A program made the position numbers and the translations under genes. Below, piece by piece: positions 17,721-26,330 of a stretch of DNA of 64,000 nt. How positions within the stretch are numbered: the stretch's first letter is position 1; each line of letters starts with the position of its first letter. Source of the DNA: Flavobacterium ammonificans (GTDB lineage: Bacteria > Bacteroidota > Bacteroidia > Flavobacteriales > Flavobacteriaceae); NCBI RefSeq assembly GCF_020885975.1, contig NZ_AP025183.1, forward strand, positions 1,612,001-1,676,000, read 5' to 3'. The notes under the pieces are model-generated. The model saw nothing but the letters and a program-made list of their open reading frames with translations, searched no databases and was not told the DNA's origin.

Positions 17721-18496
17721 TTTTCTTTTGATTCTATAACATCTATTGCTTCTGTACCAATAATCACATCATAAATGGCGTATTGCATGGATATATTGAA
17801 CGGAACGGTAAATAAAACTCCGATACAGAACCCAATTAAACCCACTAAAGAACCAAAAAAGGCAACTAACAAAAGAAGGAAGATTGTGAAAAACTGTTTG
17901 CTAGATATACTAATACTAGCTTGTATTGCTTCTATTGCTTTTTGTTTACCAAAAATGATTAATGGAATGGCAAGTGTAGTATAGAGTCCAATAACAAAGG
18001 ATAAAAGATTCCCTATAAATGGTATTTTATAATAGGTGAATAGGCTATTAATCCCTGTACTTACTAATGTGATGATGAAAGTAGCTATAATTAATTCTTT
18101 AAAAAAAGACCAATTATAAAAGGAGAAGAAATGACGCATTTTGAATTCGGTATCATTATCTCCCGCTTGACACATTTTTAAAAACCCTGCACTTATTGGG
18201 CTAAATAGTGTACTGAAAAGTAATGCGCCAATTAATTGATACCCTATATATTCTGGTTGGAGTATTTTAGCTTCCAATTGTTTCATCGCATTGGGATTGA
18301 TATTTTCGGCACCTATAAAACCAACGATACCCACTCCAGCAATAAGAATTATAAGAAATCCAAATACAAGAATAGCAAGTCCTGCATAGATGGCAATTTT
18401 TTTATAGTTTTCGAATGCTTTGTTGAATACCGTTTCAAATTGTAATTCGTATCCGTTTTTCTTTAGGTCTGTTATTTTTTCAGAAATTGTTTTCAT
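17717..18496 (-). CDS. Integral membrane protein of unknown function
   Basis: 259 residues with about six hydrophobic helices after a cytoplasmic-looking N-terminus (MKTISEKITDLKKNGYELQFETVFNKA...). I recognise the type from Flavobacterium genomes, where similar proteins are often given the unsupported name beta-carotene monooxygenase; nothing in the sequence supports an enzyme. Its stop codon overlaps the comM stop by four bases (TTAG), tail to tail. It is the last gene of the minus-strand run that begins at panB, 36 bases after the aldehyde dehydrogenase start region. Confidence 0.7.
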   Translation of the reverse strand: MKTISEKITDLKKNGYELQFETVFNKAFENYKKIAIYAGLAILVFGFLIILIAGVGIVGFIGAENINPNAMKQLEAKILQPEYIGYQLIGALLFSTLFSPISAGFLKMCQAGDNDTEFKMRHFFSFYNWSFFKELIIATFIITLVSTGINSLFTYYKIPFIGNLLSFVIGLYTTLAIPLIIFGKQKAIEAIQASISISSKQFFTIFLLLLVAFFGSLVGLIGFCIGVLFTVPFNISMQYAIYDVIIGTEAIDVIESKEN

Positions 18497-18532
18497 TTTT
18501 AGGTTAGTTTGGGATTAAATGATTAGTTAGTA

Positions 18533-19861
18533 TTATAGCCAATTTAATATTTTCTTTACAGTAGCTAATTTTCCTTTGTAAGGCGCATAGCGTAAAGGTA
18601 AATCAATCCAAGTTGCTTTTTTCACTACTCCTTTATGATGCGAAAAGATATCAAAACTTAATTTACCATGATAAGCTCCAATTCCACTGTGTCCTACGCC
18701 TCCAAAAGGTAATTTTTTATTCGAAAAATGAATCATGGTGTCATTAATACAACCACCTCCAAAAGAATGTTTAGCAATTATTGTATCACAGAATTTCTTT
18801 CTCTCACTAAAAATATACAATCCTAAAGGCTTTTCGTATCGAGCAATAATACTATCAATTTCTGATTCTTCAGTATAGGTAACTATTGGAAGTATTGGTC
18901 CAAAAATTTCATCCTGCATAATCAAACTATCAAGATTATTCTCTTCAATTAGTGTAGGAGCAAGGTAGTTCGTTTCGTTATTGTATTGTCCGCCAAAAAT
19001 TACTTTATCAGGTTCAATCATCTTTACTAATCGAGTCCAGTTTTTAGTATTAATGATTCGAGCAAAGTCAGGAGAAATTTCAGGGTTTTCTCCATATGCG
19101 TTTGTAATCTCTGCTTTCAAATAATTAATGAATTGTGATTTACTTTTTTGATGAACCAAAATATAATCAGGTGCAATACAAGTTTGCCCGCAATTGACGA
19201 ACTTTCCCCAAACAATTCGTTTGGCAGCCAATTGTAAATTGGCAGTTTCATCAACGATACATGGGTTTTTGCCGCCTAATTCTAAAGTAACTGGAGTTAA
19301 GTTTTTTGCTGCAGCTTGGGCTACAATTTTACCAACTGCCACACTTCCAGTGAAAAAAATGTAATCCCAACGTTGTTCAAGCAATTGGGTTGCTACTTCG
19401 GCATTACCTTGGATCACTGACACATGATCTTCAGGAAAAACTTCACTAATTATCTTATGAATAATAGCTGCCGTATTGGGAGTCAATTCAGAGGGTTTTA
19501 AAACCACTTGATTCCCCGCTGCAACAGCTGCAATTACCGGACAAAGTGCTAATTGAAATGGATAATTCCAAGGTGAAATCACAAGTACTTTACCATAAGG
19601 TTCTTTATAAATGGTATCTGAGGAAGGAATATTTAATACGAAAGGAAAAACACTTTTAGGTTTAGCCCAAGTAGAGATATTTTTAATAGTGTTTTTTAAA
19701 TCAGATATAACATAACTAGTTTCAGTTACGACGGTTTCAAATTCAGGTTTATTGAAATCAGCTTTTAAAGCACTAACAATTTCGTTTTCGTGAACGATTA
19801 TTGTGTTCAATATGCGAGTTAAAATTTGTTTGCGGTAACCAATATCCGATTTGTAATTCAT
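18533..19861 (-). CDS. Aldehyde dehydrogenase (class 3-like)
   Basis: 442 residues, shorter than the usual 480-500 and matching the class 3/fatty-aldehyde group. The general base E194 (LELGGKNP) and catalytic C228 (NCGQTCIAPDY) are present, as is the cofactor-binding region FFTGSVAVGK. The C-terminus (KKATWIDLPLRYAPY) resembles class 3 enzymes. It oxidises an aldehyde, probably fatty or aromatic, with NAD(P)+. The protein may be soluble or membrane-associated; no clear terminal anchor is seen apart from a hydrophobic last few residues. Confidence 0.92.
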   Translation of the reverse strand: MNYKSDIGYRKQILTRILNTIIVHENEIVSALKADFNKPEFETVVTETSYVISDLKNTIKNISTWAKPKSVFPFVLNIPSSDTIYKEPYGKVLVISPWNYPFQLALCPVIAAVAAGNQVVLKPSELTPNTAAIIHKIISEVFPEDHVSVIQGNAEVATQLLEQRWDYIFFTGSVAVGKIVAQAAAKNLTPVTLELGGKNPCIVDETANLQLAAKRIVWGKFVNCGQTCIAPDYILVHQKSKSQFINYLKAEITNAYGENPEISPDFARIINTKNWTRLVKMIEPDKVIFGGQYNNETNYLAPTLIEENNLDSLIMQDEIFGPILPIVTYTEESEIDSIIARYEKPLGLYIFSERKKFCDTIIAKHSFGGGCINDTMIHFSNKKLPFGGVGHSGIGAYHGKLSFDIFSHHKGVVKKATWIDLPLRYAPYKGKLATVKKILNWL

Positions 19862-19934
19862 AATTAAAGCTACTTAAAATTAATATGCAATTTAATTTAT
19901 AAAATTGAATTATAAACTAATTCTCTAAATAAAA

Positions 19935-20624
19935 TTAGATAGCATTCCAAATCACATCATCTGGAGTAGGAGCTACTATAGTTATTGAATCTTTGGAAAC
20001 AGGGTGAATAAAAGAAAGCTTTCTTGCATGTAAATGAATGCCTCCATCGGGATTACTTCGGTCAAATCCGTATTTTAAGTCTCCTTTAATTGGCGCACCA
20101 ATAGCTGATAATTGAGCTCTAATTTGGTGATGTCTTCCCGTATGCAGTTCAATTTCTAAAGCGGTATAATTGTTGAGCTCTTTGATAATTTGATACTCTA
20201 AACTAGCCAATTTACTATCAGGAACTTCTTTAAGATGTGCTTTAGAAGTATTGTTTTTTTCGTTCCTTTTAAGATAATGAACTAACTTATCTTTAGATTT
20301 CTCAGGTTTGTTTTTGACAACTGCCCAATAGGTTTTTTGAGTTTCTCTGTTGCTGAAAAGTTCGTTCATTCGTGATAGCGCTTTGCTTGTTCGTGCAAAA
20401 ACTACGATACCAGTTGTAGGCCTGTCCAAACGATGTACTACTCCTAAAAAAACTTCACCGGGTTTGTTGTATTTTTCTTTGATGTATTCTTTGACAATTT
20501 CGCTTAACGGTTTATCTCCGGTTTTATCGCCTTGCACAATATCTCCCACGCGTTTATTCACTACGATAAGATGATTGTCTTCGTGAAGCACTTGTAGGTT
20601 AGATTTATTAGAAACGATTTTCAT
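19935..20624 (-). CDS. RluA-family pseudouridine synthase
   Basis: 229 residues. The RluA signature HRLDRPTTG carries the catalytic Asp D67, followed by ELHTGRHHQIRAQL. No S4 RNA-binding domain precedes the catalytic domain, so this is the short RluA/RluC-like catalytic form. It isomerises uridine in rRNA or tRNA; the exact site cannot be inferred. It follows the four-helix-bundle gene in the panB transcription unit. Confidence 0.92.
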   Translation of the reverse strand: MKIVSNKSNLQVLHEDNHLIVVNKRVGDIVQGDKTGDKPLSEIVKEYIKEKYNKPGEVFLGVVHRLDRPTTGIVVFARTSKALSRMNELFSNRETQKTYWAVVKNKPEKSKDKLVHYLKRNEKNNTSKAHLKEVPDSKLASLEYQIIKELNNYTALEIELHTGRHHQIRAQLSAIGAPIKGDLKYGFDRSNPDGGIHLHARKLSFIHPVSKDSITIVAPTPDDVIWNAI

Positions 20625-20633
20625 TGAGATAAT

Positions 20634-20665
20634 TTAGATTTTTAGAGGATTAGATTTTTAGAGTA
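20634..20665. repeat. Left array of 8-base repeats (TTAGAnnn x4)
   Basis: Four consecutive 8-base units: TTAGATTT, TTAGAGGA, TTAGATTT, TTAGAGTA. The array lies in the gap before the rluA-type gene and runs into the last codons of the four-helix-bundle gene. It is inverted relative to the array at 21046-21068 on the other side of that gene. Confidence 0.75.
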
Positions 20666-21003
20666 GACCTAAATTTCGAAATCATTTTGATAATTTCCTC
20701 TAACTCATTTAATAGTGATTCCAATGATTCAAATTCTAAAAATTTTAAATCATTCGAAATTAATAATTGAGTTTCAATTTCATAGGCCGAACCAATTGCA
20801 ATTTCGAGAAATCTAGACAATTCTTTGTTTGATGCTCTTGATGAACCTTCTGCAATATTGGATGGTATTGAAACAAAGGCTCTTCGCAATTGATTAGTTA
20901 TTCCAAATTTTTCATTCTCTGGAAATTTGGCGGTTTCAGCATATATTTTGGAACAAAAAATTCTACTTCTTTTCCAAATCTCTAGATCTTTAAATCGATG
21001 CAT
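20650..21003 (-). CDS. Four-helix-bundle protein (23S rRNA intervening-sequence type)
   Basis: 117 residues beginning MHRFKDLEIWKRSR and containing the hallmark QLRRAFVSIPSNIAEGSSR, both typical of the small four-helix-bundle family first seen in 23S rRNA intervening sequences and also related to Avd proteins of diversity-generating retroelements. Function of stand-alone copies is unknown; the family is thought to bind nucleic acid through basic surfaces. It sits between panB and an rluA-type gene and is bracketed by inverted arrays of 8-base repeats, which suggests it arrived as a cassette. Confidence 0.9.
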   Translation of the reverse strand: MHRFKDLEIWKRSRIFCSKIYAETAKFPENEKFGITNQLRRAFVSIPSNIAEGSSRASNKELSRFLEIAIGSAYEIETQLLISNDLKFLEFESLESLLNELEEIIKMISKFRSTLKI

Positions 21004-21045
21004 AAAACCCTAATTACCTATAAATTAAAAAATCAATTTTCTTAT

Positions 21046-21068
21046 AATCTAAGAATCTAACAATCTAA
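21046..21068. repeat. Right array of AATCTAA repeats (x3, 8-base period)
   Basis: AATCTAA occurs at 21046, 21054 and 21062, at an exact 8-base spacing, ending one base before the panB stop codon. Its reverse complement (TTAGATT) is the unit of the array at 20634-20665, so the two arrays form inverted flanks of the four-helix-bundle gene. Confidence 0.75.
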
Positions 21069-21069
21069 A

Positions 21070-21888
21070 CTAATATTGCTCATTAGCATTTGGAAAATCA
21101 GATGATTTAACATCGTCTACATATTGACTTATAGCCGAAGTCATTCCTTCGTATAAATTCATATAGCGTCTCAAGAAACGCGGACTGAATTCGTTATTCA
21201 TCCCTAACATATCATGGATAACTAATACTTGTCCGTCAACGCCACCACCAGCACCAATTCCGATGACAGGAATAGAAATGCTTTTGGCTACTTTTTCAGC
21301 TAAATGGGCAGGAATTTTTTCTACTACTATTGCAAAACAACCTAGGTTTTCTAACATTTTAGCGTCTTCCATTAATTGTTCAGCTTCAGCATCTTCTTTG
21401 GCACGAACAGTGTAGGTTCCAAATTTATAAATGGATTGAGGAGTCAAACCTAGATGACCCATCACCGGAATTCCGGCGTTTAATATTTTTTTGATAGAAT
21501 CTTTAATTTCGCTTCCACCTTCTAATTTCACTGCGTGTCCGCCACTTTCTTTCATAATTCGAATAGCAGAACGAAGTGCTTCTTTCGAGTCTGATTGGTA
21601 GCTTCCAAAAGGCAAATCAACCACTACTAATGAACGTTCAATGGCACGAACTACAGATGAAGCATGATAAATCATTTGGTCCAAAGTAATTGGTAAGGTA
21701 GTTTCGTGTCCCGCCATAACATTGGAAGCAGAGTCTCCCACGAGAATTACATCAACTCCGGCCGAATCTACTATTTTCGCCATAGTAAAATCATAGGCAG
21801 TAAGCATTGAAATTTTTTCGCCATTGGCTTTCATTTCAATTAATGACTTTGTAGTAATTCTTTTGTAATCTTTTTTTGCGACAGACAT
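21070..21888 (-). CDS. panB: 3-methyl-2-oxobutanoate hydroxymethyltransferase
   Basis: 272 residues, normal length. It transfers a hydroxymethyl group from methylene-tetrahydrofolate to 2-oxoisovalerate to give ketopantoate, the first committed step to pantothenate and CoA. Characteristic segments: [33 protein letters not shown] (metal-site Asp in VGDS), GHLGLTPQS, and the catalytic-Glu region IVVEKIP, then [20 protein letters not shown]. It is first gene of a minus-strand run. The later CoA gene coaBC is at 59304, far from here. Confidence 0.97.
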   Translation of the reverse strand: MSVAKKDYKRITTKSLIEMKANGEKISMLTAYDFTMAKIVDSAGVDVILVGDSASNVMAGHETTLPITLDQMIYHASSVVRAIERSLVVVDLPFGSYQSDSKEALRSAIRIMKESGGHAVKLEGGSEIKDSIKKILNAGIPVMGHLGLTPQSIYKFGTYTVRAKEDAEAEQLMEDAKMLENLGCFAIVVEKIPAHLAEKVAKSISIPVIGIGAGGGVDGQVLVIHDMLGMNNEFSPRFLRRYMNLYEGMTSAISQYVDDVKSSDFPNANEQY

Positions 21889-21990
21889 AGTAATGTGTTT
21901 AATTGCGGTAAAGGTAATAAAATCAATTTTTTTTAGCTCTACATTGTAGAATTATTGTTTAATTTGATATTTATTTAATTATTTAGTGCT

Positions 21991-22425
21991 ATGCAAAGAA
22001 TTGTATTTGTTTTATTACTTGTATTTTCGAGTTCTTTATATTCTCAAAACGAGGAATTGAAAGACGTAATCGTTACTTTTTTTAAAGGCTTTCATGCCAA
22101 AGACTCTACAATCATCAAATCGGTTTGTGCTGAGAATATGATTTTACAATCTATTGCTGAATCTTCTAAAGGGTCTCAAATAAAAAATCTAATTCCTCAA
22201 GACTTTTATCGTTCGATTGCTACAATTCCTAGCACGATGCTTTTTGAAGAAAGAGTATTGGAATGTTCTATCCAAGTAGATGGTGCCATGGCTCACGTCT
22301 GGACACCTTACGAATTTTATGTGAACAATAAGTTGAGCCACAAAGGAGTAAATGCATTTACTTTATTCAAGGATAATGGACTATGGAAGATTGTGTATTT
22401 AATAGATACCAGGCGAAAATTTTAA
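21991..22425 (+). CDS. Secreted NTF2-like (SnoaL/DUF4440-type) protein
   Basis: 144 residues with an N-terminal signal peptide (cleavage near SSLYSQ). The rest fits a cystatin-like NTF2 fold: an opening helix (ELKDVIVTFFKGFHAKDSTII), then beta strands ending AHVWTPYEFYVNNKLSHKGVNAFTLFKDNGLWKIVYLIDTRR. Such proteins bind small ligands or have isomerase-like activity, but no catalytic residues can be assigned. It is divergent from panB and about 75 bases before the potassium module. Confidence 0.75.
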   Translation: MQRIVFVLLLVFSSSLYSQNEELKDVIVTFFKGFHAKDSTIIKSVCAENMILQSIAESSKGSQIKNLIPQDFYRSIATIPSTMLFEERVLECSIQVDGAMAHVWTPYEFYVNNKLSHKGVNAFTLFKDNGLWKIVYLIDTRRKF

Positions 22426-22501
22426 TAAAATCTTTATATTTTAATTAATAAATACTATTTTTTACTTATAACTGTCTCTGTAAATTTGTAAAAAAATAAC
22501 A

Positions 22502-23605
22502 ATGGATAAGTTATTCAAAAAAAAATTGTTTAGTCCTTATTTAGTTAGCTTCTTATCGGTATCGATAGTTTCAATATTATGTCTTTTTATAAGAAATTCT
22601 ATTGATTATAGAATTGTTGGTTATATTCTTTTGGTTTTAGTATCTATACTTGCTATTTTTTTTAAAATAAAGCCGGTATTATTAGCAGCAGTTTTAAGTT
22701 CATTGGCGTTAGATTTTTTATTTATTAATCCATATTATACACTACATATAGATAATGCAGAAGATGCTTTTTTGCTTGTAATGTTTTTTATTATAGCATT
22801 AATCAATGCTGTTTTAACTAACAAGTTAAGAATAATGCAAAGAAAAATTCAGGAGGAAGAAACTCGAGCTAAAACATTGAAATTATATAATACTTTACTT
22901 GATTCATTGTCTCATGAGTTAAGAACACCCATAGCTGCTATACTTGGTTCTATTGATATATTACAACAAAAAGAGGTGAATTTATCAACAGAAACTCAAT
23001 TTAAATTGCATAGTGAAATAGAAAAGGCAACGATGAAATTAAATTATCAAGTTGAGAATCTCTTAAACATGTCACGTTTGGAATCTGGATATATGCAACC
23101 AAAATTCGACTGGTGTGACATCACAGAAATTATTCACAATGTTTGTCATCGACTTTCAGAAGAAACAAGCGAACATAGAATTAAGTTTTTTATTGAGGAT
23201 AACTTACCTCTTTTCAAACTAGATTATGGTTTGTTTGAACAAGTTATTTATAATTTGGTTTATAATTGTTCGCAGCATACACCTAAAGGAGCAACAATAG
23301 AAATTCAAGTTAAATATGATGTTGATATAGATTCACATATTTATTTAATTAAAAAATGTCTCATCACAATTTCAGATGATGGTTATGGCTTTCCTGTAGA
23401 TGAAATTGACAGAGCTTTTGATAAGTTCTATAGATTTAAAAACTCAAAAACAGGTGGGACAGGTTTAGGCTTATCTATCGTTAAAGGATTTGTAGAGGCT
23501 CAAAACGGAACAATAAATTTGACAAACAATGAAAATGGAGGAGCAACTTTTAAGTTGAGTTTTAATGTAGATTGTTTGCCAATTAATTCTTTAAAAAATG
23601 AATAA
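22502..23605 (+). CDS. KdpD-like sensor histidine kinase, short form
   Basis: 367 residues: four membrane helices (about 12-105, DUF4118-like, with the LALDFLFINPYYTLHIDN segment typical of KdpD), HisKA with phospho-acceptor H138 in SHELRTPIAA, and an HATPase with N-box YNLVYNCSQHTP, G1 DDGYGFP, F-box FDKFYRF and G2 GGTGLGLSIV. The large cytoplasmic KdpD and USP domains of Escherichia coli KdpD are absent; it starts directly at the membrane part. It overlaps the response regulator gene by eight bases. It probably senses potassium or osmotic state and controls kup downstream; the control is inference. Confidence 0.88.
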   Translation: MDKLFKKKLFSPYLVSFLSVSIVSILCLFIRNSIDYRIVGYILLVLVSILAIFFKIKPVLLAAVLSSLALDFLFINPYYTLHIDNAEDAFLLVMFFIIALINAVLTNKLRIMQRKIQEEETRAKTLKLYNTLLDSLSHELRTPIAAILGSIDILQQKEVNLSTETQFKLHSEIEKATMKLNYQVENLLNMSRLESGYMQPKFDWCDITEIIHNVCHRLSEETSEHRIKFFIEDNLPLFKLDYGLFEQVIYNLVYNCSQHTPKGATIEIQVKYDVDIDSHIYLIKKCLITISDDGYGFPVDEIDRAFDKFYRFKNSKTGGTGLGLSIVKGFVEAQNGTINLTNNENGGATFKLSFNVDCLPINSLKNE

Positions 23606-24284
23606 CAAATATTCCATATTAGTTATTGATGATGAAATCCAAATAAGAAAATTATTAGAAATTTCATTAGAAGCTAATGCTTATAAAGTAAATTTTGCGG
23701 TCAACGGGAAAGAAGGTATTACAATGGCGGCAAGTCATCAACCTGATTTGATCCTTTTAGATTTAGGTTTGCCTGATGAAAACGGACAAGATATTTTGGT
23801 CAAATTACGCGAATGGTTTCAAAATCCGATAATCATTTTGTCAGTAAAAAGTGCCGAAGAAGAAATTGTAAATGCTTTAGATAATGGCGCCAATGATTAT
23901 TTAACTAAACCTTTTAGAACACAAGAATTATTAGCTAGAATGCGTACTGCTTTGCGCAAAAATAGTGTTCAAAATATTGAACCAATCACTTCATTTGGGA
24001 ATGTTTCTATCGATTTATTTTCAAGGATAGTTAAAGTTAAAAATGAAATAGTAAAACTAACAGCAACGGAATTTGCCCTACTCATTTTGTTATTTAAAAA
24101 TGATGGTAGAGTTTTAACCCATCAATACATTCTTAAAGAAATTTGGGGACAAAGTTATTCTGATCAAACTCAATATTTACGAGTATTTGTGGCTCAATTG
24201 CGGAAAAAAATAGAAGAAGATCCAAACCGACCAAAATATATCATTACCGAATCAGGTGTTGGTTATAGATTTAATACTAGTTAA
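23598..24284 (+). CDS. KdpE-like OmpR-family response regulator
   Basis: 228 residues. The receiver domain has the acidic pair D11-D12, phospho-acceptor D55 (LILLDLGLPD) and a conserved K in TKPF; a winged-helix DNA-binding domain follows from about residue 130 (TATEFALLILLFKNDGRVLTHQYILKEIWG). It is most like KdpE. Start overlaps the kinase gene, so the two are co-translated. Expected to activate transcription when phosphorylated. The kup gene follows after 104 bases, a gap holding AT-rich sequence but no clear promoter or terminator. Confidence 0.92.
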   Translation: MNNKYSILVIDDEIQIRKLLEISLEANAYKVNFAVNGKEGITMAASHQPDLILLDLGLPDENGQDILVKLREWFQNPIIILSVKSAEEEIVNALDNGANDYLTKPFRTQELLARMRTALRKNSVQNIEPITSFGNVSIDLFSRIVKVKNEIVKLTATEFALLILLFKNDGRVLTHQYILKEIWGQSYSDQTQYLRVFVAQLRKKIEEDPNRPKYIITESGVGYRFNTS

Positions 24285-24388
24285 TTATACTCCAAGAATT
24301 TAAAGTTAAGAATTGAAAGTTGCAAGTAGAAACATAGCAATTCGGGATTCGTACGTCTTATTTTAAATACCTTTTAAACTTAAAAAAA

Positions 24389-26323
24389 ATGAATATATCA
24401 GTAAAACAAAAAGTGACAGCCGCTACATTATTGGTAGCATTAGGAATAATTTATGGTGATATTGGAACATCGCCTTTGTATGTAATGAAAGCCATAATTG
24501 GTGATAGACCAATTAACGAGTTGTTAGTTTATGGCGCGATTTCGTGTGTGTTCTGGACATTAACTTTTCAAACTACTTTTAAGTATATTTTACTCACACT
24601 TTCAGCCGATAACCATGGCGAAGGTGGTGTTTTCTCGCTCTATGCTTTAGTAAAACGTTTTGGAAAAGGAAAATTAGTAATTCCAACTATTCTGGGCGCA
24701 ACATGTTTACTTGCTGACGGAATAATAACGCCACCTATTTCTGTGGCATCAGCTGTTGAAGGTTTAGAAGCAATAGTACCCAATTTGCCTACGATTCCAA
24801 TTGTAATTACCATTTTATCAGGAATTTTTATCTTTCAGCGCTTTGGTACTCAAAAAGTGGGAAGCGTTTTTGGACCAATAATGATAATTTGGTTTACCAT
24901 GTTATTAGTTTTGGGTTTTTCTCAAATTGTTCAGCATGTTGAAATAGTAAAAGCATTAAATCCTATTTATGGTTATGAATTACTAACTCAATATCCAAAT
25001 GGTTTTTGGCTTTTGGGAGCCGTTTTTTTGTGTACAACAGGAGCAGAAGCCTTATATTCTGATTTAGGTCATTGTGGAAAAACAAACATAAGAATCACTT
25101 GGGTTTTTGTAAAAATAGCCTTGGTTATTAACTATTTAGGACAGGGTGCGTGGTTGATGAGTCAAGGAAATGAATATTTAAATGGTCAGAATCCATTTTA
25201 TGCAATTATGCCACAATGGTTTTTAATTATTGGTATTATTATAGCAACTTTAGCAACTATAATTGCTTCTCAAGCCTTGATTAGTGGTTCGTTTACCCTA
25301 ATAAATGAAGCTATTTCGCTTAATTTTTGGCCAAGAGTTGCCTTGAAAAACCCAACAAATTTGAAAGGTCAAATATATATACCTTCAGTAAATACAATTT
25401 TATGGATAGGTTGTGTATTGATGATTTTATATTTTAAAAGCTCATCAAATATGGAAGCAGCATATGGTTTTTCGATTACTGTTGCAATGTTAATGACAAC
25501 AGTTTTGTTATCCTATTATTTAGTTTTTATAAAGAAAGTTAAAATGACATGGGTTGCAATAGTACTTGTAATTTTTTCAATTATAGAAATCTCTTTTTTT
25601 ATTGCTAACGTGGTTAAAATCAAAGAACGTTGGATGTTTTTATTTTTCGAATTATTCATATTTATGGTGATGTATGTATGGTATTATTCCAGAAAAATTA
25701 ATAATAAGTTTTTGAAGTTTACCAATTTAAAAGAACAAACCATTTTATTGAATGAATTGAGTCAAGACGATGATATTCCAAAATATGCAACCCATTTAAT
25801 ATATTTATCTAAAGCCGATAAAACCTATGAAATTGAAGAAAAAATCATTAAATCAATCTTTGCTAAGAAACCTAAGAGAGCTGATGTTTATTGGTTTTTA
25901 CACATAAATAGAGTAAATGAACCCTTTACTCTGAATTATGAAGTTGAAGAATTATTAGATGATAAAGTAATCAAAGTTATATTGAATGTTGGATTTAGAA
26001 TTCAGCCGAAAGTAGAATTATATTTCAAAAAGATAGTCCAAGAATTGGTGGAAAGAAAGGAATTGAATCTTCATATTCGACCTGATGGATCAACTAAATA
26101 TAATAATGAACCTGATTTTAAGTTTGTTATAATTGAAAAATTCATTTCAGTTGAAAATGAGTTCGCATTTAAGGAAGGTTGGATGCTTACTTCCTATTTT
26201 TGGTTAAAAAAATTATCTTTATCCGATGAAAAAGCATTTGGGTTGGATAAAAGCGACATTAAAATTGAAGAATATCCAATGGTCTATTCTCCAGCAATCA
26301 AAATTGAATTAAACAGAAAATAA
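24389..26323 (+). CDS. kup: Kup-family potassium uptake protein
   Basis: 644 residues with about twelve membrane helices and a cytoplasmic C-terminal domain (from about residue 430). N-terminal ALGIIYGDIGTSPLYVMKAI is the Kup/HAK/KT hallmark, followed by DNHGEGGVFSLYAL and the AEALYSDLGHCGK segment. It imports K+ with protons. It lies directly after a KdpD/KdpE-like pair and before a barrel protein, the place where kdpFABC would normally be found; this suggests a Kdp-type sensor has been wired to a different transporter. Confidence 0.96.
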   Translation: MNISVKQKVTAATLLVALGIIYGDIGTSPLYVMKAIIGDRPINELLVYGAISCVFWTLTFQTTFKYILLTLSADNHGEGGVFSLYALVKRFGKGKLVIPTILGATCLLADGIITPPISVASAVEGLEAIVPNLPTIPIVITILSGIFIFQRFGTQKVGSVFGPIMIIWFTMLLVLGFSQIVQHVEIVKALNPIYGYELLTQYPNGFWLLGAVFLCTTGAEALYSDLGHCGKTNIRITWVFVKIALVINYLGQGAWLMSQGNEYLNGQNPFYAIMPQWFLIIGIIIATLATIIASQALISGSFTLINEAISLNFWPRVALKNPTNLKGQIYIPSVNTILWIGCVLMILYFKSSSNMEAAYGFSITVAMLMTTVLLSYYLVFIKKVKMTWVAIVLVIFSIIEISFFIANVVKIKERWMFLFFELFIFMVMYVWYYSRKINNKFLKFTNLKEQTILLNELSQDDDIPKYATHLIYLSKADKTYEIEEKIIKSIFAKKPKRADVYWFLHINRVNEPFTLNYEVEELLDDKVIKVILNVGFRIQPKVELYFKKIVQELVERKELNLHIRPDGSTKYNNEPDFKFVIIEKFISVENEFAFKEGWMLTSYFWLKKLSLSDEKAFGLDKSDIKIEEYPMVYSPAIKIELNRK

Positions 26324-26330
26324 ATTTTAG

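Noticed and set aside
20634-21068. CRISPR-like array
   Set aside because: The units are 8 bases long with no spacers and on opposite strands of a gene; nothing like repeat-spacer structure or cas genes is seen.
22502-23605. KdpD-like gene as a truncated pseudogene
   Set aside because: The shorter length comes from the absence of the N-terminal cytoplasmic domains; membrane helices and all kinase boxes are intact and it overlaps the regulator in the normal way.
24285-24388. Small gene or regulatory RNA between the KdpE-like gene and kup
   Set aside because: The gap has short loosely repeated AT-rich words (for example TTAAAGTTAAGAATTGAAAGT) but no open frame, hairpin or promoter that I can support.
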